This document shows positions 57,502 through 64,000 of a DNA stretch of 64,000 nucleotides, one piece after another; the first letter of the stretch is position 1; every line of letters starts with the position of its first letter. Position numbers and translations under genes: made by a program. This DNA is from Actinomyces sp. oral taxon 171 str. F0337 (GTDB lineage Bacteria; Actinomycetota; Actinomycetes; Actinomycetales; Actinomycetaceae), in assembly GCF_005696555.1 (NCBI RefSeq), contig NZ_CP040005.1:1674001-1738000 (forward strand), in the 5' to 3' direction. Below the pieces are notes generated by a model. It was given only the letters and a program-made list of their open reading frames with translations, was not told where the DNA came from and did no database searches.

Positions 57502-57753
57502 CTTAAGCCTCCGAGTTGTCTAGCCAGGCGCCTACGTGCGCACATCTATGCTGGCACACAGTGCGCACACTCAGGTCATTGCAGATTCACATACCATGGG
57601 CTTCCACAATGGTTACGCTATTGTAACCTGTGTAATCCACTCCGCCTGCACAACACACCATCCTTAGTTATCCCCGTATTTTCAAGACAAACCCGTGTCG
57701 GATCACACGCCGCGCCAATCGGGAACCTACTGTCCCCACGATATTCCAGTCGG

Positions 57754-57769
57754 TAGCATCCACAGCATG
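57754..57769 (+). promoter_or_regulatory. Leaderless promoter -10 for the FasR-like regulator
   Basis: TAGCAT at 57754-57759, 7 nt before the ATG at 57767; no ribosome-binding site. Confidence 0.5.
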
Positions 57770-58966
57770 GATGAGTTGAGCGCTCCGGGAGTGTCTGCAC
57801 TGCGACAGGCGCAGGACACAATTATTGAACACTCACTGGACCGCATCAGTTCGGCCCATGATTTCTACCGAACCCTGCCGGAAGGATCGCGCGACCAGAT
57901 CGCAGCGGTGGCCCGCCTGGGCGTCACTATGTTCGTCGACTCGGCGGAGAACCCGTCGACCCCGTTGGCCCCCTCTCAGATCTTCTCCGTGGCCCCTGCC
58001 GCCCTGACCGGCGTGATCACGCTGGAGCAGACCCTGGCTCTGGTGCGCACCGTCCTCGACGTTGTTGTTGACGAGGCTCCTCGCGCCGTGCCGGCGGAGG
58101 ATCATGACACTGTCCGCATCCTCGTCCTGACCTTCGGGCGCGACGTCGGCTTCGCTGCGGCTGAGGTGTATGCCCGGGCAGCAGAGGCACGAGGCGCTTG
58201 GGACGCCCGGTTGGAATCTGTAGCGGTCGACGCGATGCTCCACGACGCCCCCGAGGACGCCGCGACCCGGGCCGGAACTGCCGGCTGGAACGGAACCGGA
58301 CCGGTGGTGGCCATCGCTGCCAAGACCACCCTGGATGCGCTCGGGGTCTCCAGGTTGCGCCACGAGTGCCGCAACCTGGCCAGTGACTGCCTGGTATCGG
58401 TACGTGGTGACTCCGTCCTCATCGTCCTGGGCGACAGCTCAGCCGCCCCCGGTTCGGCATCCAAGCACTCCTCCCGGGACGCCACTGCTGAGCAGCTGGT
58501 GGACCAGGCGGCCATGCAAGTGGCCGGCGGCCTGGGAGGGTCGGCCGTCGTCGGCCCCGTGGTCTCGGGAATCTCGCACGCCGGCCGCTCACTGCGCTCC
58601 GCCCTGGCCGGGCTGCGGGCCCTGCCCGGGTGGGCCGAGGCGCCCAACCCGGTTCACGCCGATGACCTCCTGCCCGAGCGGCTCCTGGCCGGCGACGAGC
58701 TCGCCGGCGAGCAGATCCTCAATCTGGTGCACGCACCCCTCCACGAGATGGGCGACCCCTTCGAGAGCACAGTGGCCACCTACCTGGCCCTGGGCGGGAG
58801 CCTGGAAGCCACCGCACGAAACCTGTTCGTGCACGCCAATACGGTGCGCTACCGTCTGGGCCGGGTCAGTGAACAAGTCGGTTGGGACGCAACAAACGCC
58901 CGTGACGGCCTCATGCTGCACATGGCGATCATCGTGGGCCGACTGGCTGTCAGCCGAGAGGCTTGA
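57767..58966 (+). CDS. PucR/CdaR-family regulator, FasR-like
   Basis: 399 aa. N-terminal helical region with SAHDFYRTLPEGSRDQIAAVA, a middle GGDEF-like regulatory part, and the C-terminal PucR helix-turn-helix (GGSLEATARNLFVHANTVRYRLGRV). In Streptomyces the orthologue (FasR) activates the adjacent fabD-fabH-acpP-fabF operon, and Rv2242 occupies the same place in M. tuberculosis (from memory). Here it precedes acpP-fabF, so control of fatty-acid synthesis is likely (inference). ATG 57767 fits the -10; an upstream in-frame start at 57695 has no support. Confidence 0.9.
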   Translation: MDELSAPGVSALRQAQDTIIEHSLDRISSAHDFYRTLPEGSRDQIAAVARLGVTMFVDSAENPSTPLAPSQIFSVAPAALTGVITLEQTLALVRTVLDVVVDEAPRAVPAEDHDTVRILVLTFGRDVGFAAAEVYARAAEARGAWDARLESVAVDAMLHDAPEDAATRAGTAGWNGTGPVVAIAAKTTLDALGVSRLRHECRNLASDCLVSVRGDSVLIVLGDSSAAPGSASKHSSRDATAEQLVDQAAMQVAGGLGGSAVVGPVVSGISHAGRSLRSALAGLRALPGWAEAPNPVHADDLLPERLLAGDELAGEQILNLVHAPLHEMGDPFESTVATYLALGGSLEATARNLFVHANTVRYRLGRVSEQVGWDATNARDGLMLHMAIIVGRLAVSREA

Positions 58967-59006
58967 GGCGCCGCGGACGTGGTGAGCATCCGCGTCCCCC
59001 TCCTAG

Positions 59007-59046
59007 GCGACCGGACCGTCCGTCCCATTCGGACTGGTCCGGTCGC
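59007..59046 (+). terminator. Hairpin after the FasR-like gene
   Basis: Perfect 11-bp arms (59007-59017 and 59036-59046) with an imperfectly paired inner part. It separates the regulator from acpP transcription. Confidence 0.65.
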
Positions 59047-59229
59047 TGCGCTATGACAACACGTCGGTCACGACTCGCTCCCCGGTAACGCACCTATTCC
59101 GGAGCACCCATTCTCATCTGGGACAATGGTCCGACCTGCGGCGCCGCCGCGGGCGAACCACAACCATCATCGAGCCACAGTGCCGTCACGGATCCTGGAT
59201 GCTCCGTCGCGGCGTCAGAAGGAGCCACC

Positions 59230-59481
59230 ATGGCTGAGCAGAGCAACGACGACGTCCAGCCCGTCATCACCCAGATCGTCAGCGAGGAGTCCGGCGTCGC
59301 CGCCAAGGACATCACCCGTGAGACCACCTTCGCCCAGGATCTCGACGTCGACTCCCTGGGTCTGCTGACCATCGCCACCCAGGTCGAGGAACGCTTCGGC
59401 GTGGCCCTTGACGACTCCCTCATCCCGACCCTGCCCACCGTCGGAGCGCTGGTTGACCTGGTGACCTCCAAGAAGGCCTGA
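59230..59481 (+). CDS. acpP: Acyl carrier protein
   Basis: 83 aa. The phosphopantetheine serine is in DLDVDSLGLLTI, with the helix-II block TIATQVEERFGV and a C-terminal LVDLVTSKKA. ATG follows AGAAGGAG. It carries the growing chain for FabF, 8 bp downstream. GACAAT near 59123 may be a -10. No fabD or fabH lies between the regulator and this gene. Confidence 0.95.
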   Translation: MAEQSNDDVQPVITQIVSEESGVAAKDITRETTFAQDLDVDSLGLLTIATQVEERFGVALDDSLIPTLPTVGALVDLVTSKKA

Positions 59482-59489
59482 CCACAGAC

Positions 59490-60743
59490 ATGAGCCCGGA
59501 AGCCGAGTGCCGCCCTGACGACGTCGTCGTCACCGGCCTGGGGACCGTCAACCCTCTGGGCGCAGACGTCGAGACCACCTGGAGCGCTCTGCACCAGGGC
59601 ACCTGCGCGGTTCGCACCCTTGAGCACGAGTGGGTCGGGCACCATGAGCTGCCCGTGCGGATCGGCGCTCCCCTGGCGGTCGATCCCGCCGAGATGCTCC
59701 CACCCCGCCAGATGCGCCGTCTTGACCGCGCCAGCCAGTGCGCGCTGCTGGCCGCCCGCCAGGCCTGGGAGCAGGCCGAGGCTCCACAGGTCGCCCCGCA
59801 GCGTCTGGCCGTGTCCGTGTCCCCGGGAATGGGCCCGGTCCTGTCGGTCATGGAGGCGTGGGACACCCTGAGGGACAAGGGGCCCCGGCGCGTGCTGCCG
59901 ACAGCGGTCCCCGCGCTCATGCCCAACGCCCCGGCGGCGGCCGTCGGGATCGAGCTGGGGGCGCACGGCGGTATCCACGCTCCGGTCTCAGCCTGCGCCT
60001 CGGGGGCTGAGGCCATCGCATACGGTGCGGACCTCATCGCTCTGGGACGGGCCGACGTCGTCGTGGCCGGGGGCACGGATTCGGCCCTTCACCCGATGAC
60101 CGTGGCCGCCTTCGGCGCCATGAGGGCCCTGTCGACGCGCAACGACGACCCGCAGACCGCCTCTCGCCCTTTCGCACCGGACCGCGACGGCTTCGTCCTG
60201 GGCGAAGGGGCCGGGCTCCTCGTCCTGGAGCGAGCCGCGCACGCCACGGCCCGTGGCGCACAGGTCCTGGCCGTGCTGGCGGGCTCCGGGGTCACTGCCG
60301 ACGCCTACGACGTCGCACGCCCCGAGCCATCGGGTGCGGAGCAGGAACGAGCCCTGCGGCTGGCTCTGGATCGCGCGGGCCTTGATGCCGGCGCCGTCGG
60401 GCACGTCAACGCCCACGCCACCTCGACACCCGCCGGCGACGTCGTCGAGGCCGGTGTCCTGGCCAGGACGGTTCCGAGTGCGGCGATCAGCGCCACGAAG
60501 TCCGCCACCGGTCACCTCCTGGGCGGGGCCGGGGGCCTGGAGGCGGTGCTGACCGTCATGGCGCTGCAGGAGCGTTGGGCCCCGCCCACGCTGCTGCCAG
60601 CCGGAGTGGATCCGGAGCTGGCCCGGCTCGGTCTGGACGTCGTTGGGCCGCAGGGCCGCGCCCTGCCCCAGCTGGAGGCGGCGGCCAGCACCTCCTTCGG
60701 CTTCGGTGGGCACAACGTCGCTCTGCTCCTCACCCGCCAGTAG
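59490..60743 (+). CDS. fabF: 3-oxoacyl-ACP synthase II
   Basis: Chain-elongating ketosynthase of type II fatty-acid synthesis (KasA/FabF). 417 aa. Catalytic Cys in VSACASGAEA, the two histidines in NAHATSTPAGD and KSATGHLLGGAGG, and a C-terminal NSFGFGGHN-like TSFGFGGHNVALL. ATG 59490, 8 bp after acpP, so an operon. Confidence 0.95.
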   Translation: MSPEAECRPDDVVVTGLGTVNPLGADVETTWSALHQGTCAVRTLEHEWVGHHELPVRIGAPLAVDPAEMLPPRQMRRLDRASQCALLAARQAWEQAEAPQVAPQRLAVSVSPGMGPVLSVMEAWDTLRDKGPRRVLPTAVPALMPNAPAAAVGIELGAHGGIHAPVSACASGAEAIAYGADLIALGRADVVVAGGTDSALHPMTVAAFGAMRALSTRNDDPQTASRPFAPDRDGFVLGEGAGLLVLERAAHATARGAQVLAVLAGSGVTADAYDVARPEPSGAEQERALRLALDRAGLDAGAVGHVNAHATSTPAGDVVEAGVLARTVPSAAISATKSATGHLLGGAGGLEAVLTVMALQERWAPPTLLPAGVDPELARLGLDVVGPQGRALPQLEAAASTSFGFGGHNVALLLTRQ

Positions 60744-60918
60744 TCGTGCTCGGGCGGGCGGTGCCGTGAGACCTCGCCTGTGACCCACCGCGCTGGACCC
60801 GGCCGGTGCGGTCAGGCACAATAAGCCGTGCATGCCGCGTACGTCATGACATGAGCCCGGTTGTGGGTCGAGACCGTTGGGGAAGGCGAATCTCGAAACC
60901 AACCAGGAGGCGATACTC

Positions 60919-61419
60919 ATGATCGGTGCCTACACCCGCGGTGTACTTTTCGTGCATTCAGCACCTCGGGCGCTCTGCCCCCACATCGAGTGGGCAGCGG
61001 CCGAGGTGCTCGGTTCACGTGTCCACCTGGACTGGACCGAGCAGCCTGCGGCACGGGGCATGATGCGGGCCGAGACCAGCTGGGTGGGACCCGCTGGAAC
61101 GGGAGCCAGTCTTGCATCGGCCCTGCGCGGCTGGGCGAACCTGCGCTACGAGGTGACTGAGGAGGCGAGCGTCGGCACCGACGGCGGCCGCTGGTCCCAC
61201 ACCCCCGATCTGGGCATCTTCCACGCCCAGACGGATGTTCACGGCAACGTCGTCGTCCCCGAGGACCGGATCCGGGCTGCGCTCGTCTACGCGGCTGAAC
61301 CTGAGAGGATGCGCCGCGAGCTCGACCTGGCTCTGGGACAGGCCTGGGACGACGAGCTCGAGCCCTTCCGCTACGCCGGAGCCGGTGCACCCGTACGTTG
61401 GCTGCACCGCGTCGGCTAG
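60919..61419 (+). CDS. DUF3145 domain-containing protein
   Basis: 166 aa actinobacterial protein of unknown function, habitually downstream of fabF. The block RGVLFVHSAPRALCPHIEWA and WVGPAGTGASLASALRGWANLRYEVTEE are characteristic. ATG 60919 has CAGGAGG upstream; the ORF start at 60877 is not conserved. Followed by a 19-bp-arm hairpin. A link to fatty-acid synthesis is by position only. Confidence 0.88.
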   Translation: MIGAYTRGVLFVHSAPRALCPHIEWAAAEVLGSRVHLDWTEQPAARGMMRAETSWVGPAGTGASLASALRGWANLRYEVTEEASVGTDGGRWSHTPDLGIFHAQTDVHGNVVVPEDRIRAALVYAAEPERMRRELDLALGQAWDDELEPFRYAGAGAPVRWLHRVG

Positions 61420-61458
61420 GAGCACACCCCGCGGAGCTCGCCGCATCGCCTCCTGAGA

Positions 61459-61502
61459 ACCGGGTGGGGCAACAGGTTTCATCACCTGTTGCCCCACCCG
61501 GT
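61459..61502. terminator. Strong hairpin between DUF3145 and def
   Basis: Perfect 19-bp arms (61459-61477 and 61484-61502) with a 6-nt loop TTCATC, between convergent genes. Confidence 0.85.
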
Positions 61503-61518
61503 CCACATCCTTGGGGCG

Positions 61519-62010
61519 TTACAGCCCCTGCGCTCGCAGCTCCTTCATCGCCTTGGCCCGGTTCTTCCGGTCGAGGCGATCGAGGTAGAGGCGGCCCTCC
61601 AGGTGGTCGCACTCGTGCTGGATGCAGCGGGCCATGAGCTCCTCCCCCTCGACGACGACCTCCCTGCCGTCCAGGTCCACACCCTCGGCCCGGGCGTACC
61701 ACGCCCGCTCCGTGGGGAACCACAGGCCCGGCACTGACAAGCAGCCCTCGTCCCCGTCCTGGTACTCGTCCTTGGACACCTCGACGATCCTGGGGTTGAG
61801 GATGTAGCCGATCTCGCCGTCGATGTTCCAGGAGAAGGCGCGCAGACCGATCCCGATCTGATTGGCGGCCAGGCCGGCCCGGCCGTCCTCGTCGACCGTC
61901 TCGAGCAGGTCCTCAACCAGGGCCTTGACGGAGTCGTCGATGTCAGTGATCCAGTCGCACTCGGTGCGCAGGACCGGGTCGCCAATGATGCGGATGTCGC
62001 GGTATGCCAT
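61519..62010 (-). CDS. def: Peptide deformylase
   Basis: Removes the formyl group from nascent proteins; metal enzyme, cytoplasmic. 163 aa. All three motifs are complete: [16 protein letters not shown] (metal Cys) and QHECDHLEG (two metal His, catalytic Glu). ATG 62010 follows GGGAGGA; the ORF extension to 62046 is not conserved. Acts upstream of Map. Confidence 0.96.
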   Translation of the reverse strand: MAYRDIRIIGDPVLRTECDWITDIDDSVKALVEDLLETVDEDGRAGLAANQIGIGLRAFSWNIDGEIGYILNPRIVEVSKDEYQDGDEGCLSVPGLWFPTERAWYARAEGVDLDGREVVVEGEELMARCIQHECDHLEGRLYLDRLDRKNRAKAMKELRAQGL

Positions 62011-62172
62011 GGCGGCATCCTCCCATGACCGAAGCGACGAGGTCATGTCCGGCCCGTCTCGTGATCAGGTGTTCGCACACCACCGACGACACCCGTCGAA
62101 GACCGGATGGGCTCCAAACACAGACGAAAACGAAAAGCCCCCAGCCCGATCAGCTGAGGACTTCCCTGGCGG

Positions 62173-62244
<72 letters not shown>

Positions 62245-62334
62245 ATGCGTTTGACGCGCAGTGAACTTTAGCAACATCCCGCGGCGACGTCGAATCCGGC
62301 GAATCGGAGGAAACGCTGCTATTCCAACAACATC

Positions 62335-62901
62335 CTACCGTGTGGGAAGGCCCACACCCTCGCGGACGCGGTCTTCCAGCTCCTGAAGCGCCTGGCAATC
62401 CTCCACCTCATCGACCTGTGAGATCAGTGGCCGGGTGACGGAGTAGAGCTCACCGTCACTGCCTCGACGCACACTCGCTGTGGCCGTGGCGCCGCTGGGA
62501 AGCGTTGTCACGGCGCTGTGGACGATGGCGGCCTCCACCCGCTGGCGCAGGGCCTTGGCGAAGGGGGCCGCATCAGCGGAGGCGTAGGCGTCGCCGTTAC
62601 GGACTCCTGCCGGGACCTTCAGAACGAGGTCCTCGCGATCCTGCTGCGACCACCTCAGGATGAAGACGCGCTCCTGCCCGTCCCAGGTACCCTGCTCCAC
62701 CTCGTCCCAGGAATGGGTCTTGGGCCTGCTGCACCCGTTGAAGACCACGAGGGATCCGGTCGTGGCCACCGCCCACGCCGAGCCATCCGCATTGAGGGGG
62801 ACGGCTCCCAGGGCGGGCTCGCGCAGCTGCTCACGCATCTCCAGCGGAAGTGCGGCGGTGGAGCGGGTGGATGAACCTTGACGACGTCGCAGGATCGACA
62901 T
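62335..62901 (-). CDS. Hypothetical actinobacterial protein upstream of tRNA-Asn
   Basis: 188 aa, soluble, no signal peptide or membrane helix. Visible features: basic N-terminus (ILRRRQGSS), a beta-rich middle (WAVATTGSLVVF, VFILRWSQQ) and an acidic C-terminus (VDEVEDCQALQELEDRVREG). The type is commonly found beside dnaG in actinobacteria, and I know no function. ATG 62901 has TAGCCT 7 nt upstream on the minus strand (62914-62909), another leaderless arrangement. Confidence 0.75.
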   Translation of the reverse strand: MSILRRRQGSSTRSTAALPLEMREQLREPALGAVPLNADGSAWAVATTGSLVVFNGCSRPKTHSWDEVEQGTWDGQERVFILRWSQQDREDLVLKVPAGVRNGDAYASADAAPFAKALRQRVEAAIVHSAVTTLPSGATATASVRRGSDGELYSVTRPLISQVDEVEDCQALQELEDRVREGVGLPTR

Positions 62902-62950
62902 GACCGTCAGGCTACCCGCACCTGCTCACCTGGTGTGCCACCGGCCTGCC

Positions 62951-64000
62951 TCAGGCTCCCTGCCTGATCTGCATGCGGCGCTGCTCAAGGGCAGCGATCT
63001 GGGAGAACAGCTCGCGGTAGCCCTCCTCCTGCGGCGACATCCGCCGGTGGCGTGAGCGCATCTCAACGAGCCGCCGGTTGATACCCATGACGGCGAGGGA
63101 GCCGAGCACGCCCTTGGCGTAGCGTTCCAGCCCGGAGGCGTCCACCTCGGTGCCGCGTCCCCGGATCGTGGGAAGTGGCAGGGGCGCCACGGCGAGCTCG
63201 GTGATGGCGGCCTCGACCAGGTCGATGGCGCCGTCGCGCACCTGCTGGAGCCAACGCAGCGTGGCCCGGCGCTGCGCCTCCTGCTCCCCCGTGCCTGCGG
63301 ACACCGCCTGCTGGACCAGCCCCAACACCTCCGCAGTACCTCCGGCGGCGGCGACGGCCTCGTAAACGGCCCGGTGGGTGAGCTGGCCGAAGGAGTCGGC
63401 TCCCATCTCGTCAGCACCGGCGTGGTGGGCTGCCACCGGGAACTGGATGATGACGGCCAGGGCCTCACGCTCGAGCTGCTCGACGGGGTCGGTCACCGGC
63501 GGCAGCCCCCGCACGGGGGCCGCAGCATCGGGGCCGGCGGTCTCGTCGGTGGGCCACTGACCGCCCCGTGCAGCGCTGGGCTGTGCCCCTCGCCTCCCTG
63601 CGGCCTGGACTGCGGCGTGGACCTCAGCATCGGGTAGTCCCAGCCATCCGGCGAGCCGTCGGGTGTACTCGCGCTTGAGCGCCCGGTCTCGGATGCCGGC
63701 CACCACCGGTGCCGCCGAGCGCAGGCCCCGGACCCGCCCTTCGGAGGTGTCCAGGTCCAGGTGGGACAGGGAGGTGCGAATGACGAACTCGAACAGCGGC
63801 ACCCGTCGGGACAGCAGGCGCGGGATGCCCGTGTCCCCCTCCTTCATGCGCAGGTCGCAGGGGTCCAGGCCGCCGGGGTCGACGGCCACGAAGGTCTGGG
63901 TGGCGAAGCGCTGGTCCTCGGCATAGGCGCGCAACGCGGCCTTCTGGCCGGCTGCGTCCCCGTCGAAGGTGAAGATGACCTCGCCGCCTCGAGCCTCGCG
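62951..64000 (-). CDS. dnaG: DNA primase, C-terminal part (5' end beyond the window)
   Basis: Partial: 349 codons up to the stop at 62951. The first residues in the window are the end of the Toprim domain (FTFDGDAAGQKAALRAYA, with the metal-binding DGD). The RNA-polymerase domain tail and the DnaB-binding C-terminal helical domain (PVEQLEREALAVIIQFP to SQIAALEQRRMQIRQ) follow. Synthesises RNA primers at the replication fork. The frame is open to the last base of the window. Confidence 0.95.
   Translation of the reverse strand, partial: REARGGEVIFTFDGDAAGQKAALRAYAEDQRFATQTFVAVDPGGLDPCDLRMKEGDTGIPRLLSRRVPLFEFVIRTSLSHLDLDTSEGRVRGLRSAAPVVAGIRDRALKREYTRRLAGWLGLPDAEVHAAVQAAGRRGAQPSAARGGQWPTDETAGPDAAAPVRGLPPVTDPVEQLEREALAVIIQFPVAAHHAGADEMGADSFGQLTHRAVYEAVAAAGGTAEVLGLVQQAVSAGTGEQEAQRRATLRWLQQVRDGAIDLVEAAITELAVAPLPLPTIRGRGTEVDASGLERYAKGVLGSLAVMGINRRLVEMRSRHRRMSPQEEGYRELFSQIAALEQRRMQIRQGA

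Overview
The window is high-G+C actinobacterial chromosome. The gene set points to a facultatively anaerobic Actinomyces-like organism (inference): pyruvate formate-lyase and a homodimeric-E1 pyruvate dehydrogenase occur together, an actinobacterial-type SucB/AceF E2 is present, and DUF3000, DUF3052, DUF3145 and DUF4191 genes occur with a PucR/FasR-type regulator. There is no prophage, insertion sequence, integrase or CRISPR array. Most of the window is core genome with a few inserted accessory cassettes.

Layout. (1) 1-6.4 kb: trehalose synthesis from maltodextrin (treY-treZ), then DUF3000 and an RNase D-like exonuclease. (2) 6.5-12.3 kb, minus strand: a pyruvate formate-lyase cassette in which the glycyl-radical domain is a separate gene (pflB, grcA-like, pflA), then dxs. 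(3) 12.6-19.3 kb: S9 peptidase, CLC transporter with CBS domains, a small membrane protein, and an M17 leucyl aminopeptidase with an acidic insertion. (4) 19.5-22.6 kb: lpdA and an E2 acyltransferase with two lipoyl domains that share a 320-bp perfect DNA repeat. (5) 22.7-27.6 kb, accessory: a TetR regulator divergent from a saturase/desaturase-reductase fusion, and a degenerate membrane kinase. (6) 27.6-31.9 kb: lipB, lipA, DUF4191, glnA1. (7) 32-35.4 kb: an amino-acid ABC importer and a histidine phosphatase. (8) 35.5-42.6 kb: glnE, glnA2, panB, map. (9) 42.7-47 kb: a tail-anchored-like hypothetical protein, RNase P RNA, yaaA, a zinc-ribbon-family protein without cysteines, nif3. (10) 47.2-51.5 kb: an unusual Ile tRNA with two anticodon-like hairpins, tRNA-Leu(UAA), an aminotransferase, DUF1266 and YdeI-like genes, an alpha/beta hydrolase, tRNA-Val. 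(11) 51.6-57.5 kb: DUF3052, aceE, a DUF3060 lipoprotein, aspA. (12) 57.7-64 kb: a FasR-like regulator, acpP, fabF, DUF3145, def, tRNA-Asn, a hypothetical gene, and the 3' part of dnaG.

How the genes connect. AceE, the E2 and LpdA can form one pyruvate dehydrogenase complex, and LipB/LipA supply its lipoyl groups. The split formate-lyase is the anaerobic route for the same pyruvate. GlnA1 carries the adenylylation-loop tyrosine and GlnE is its modifying enzyme; GlnA2 is the non-adenylylated paralogue. From recalled gene orders, the pepA-E2-lipB-lipA-DUF4191-glnA1-glnE-glnA2-panB-nif3-aceE-pucR-acp-kas series matches the Mycobacterium tuberculosis Rv2213 to Rv2246 region, and DUF3000-rnd-dxs matches Rv2680 to Rv2682c. 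The pfl cassette, the TetR/fusion/kinase group and the ABC importer look like insertions into that backbone.

Twelve genes have a TANNNT hexamer 6-7 nt before the start codon and no credible ribosome-binding site, so leaderless transcription appears common. The other main signal is a set of long, loop-closed hairpins without U-tracts at operon ends.
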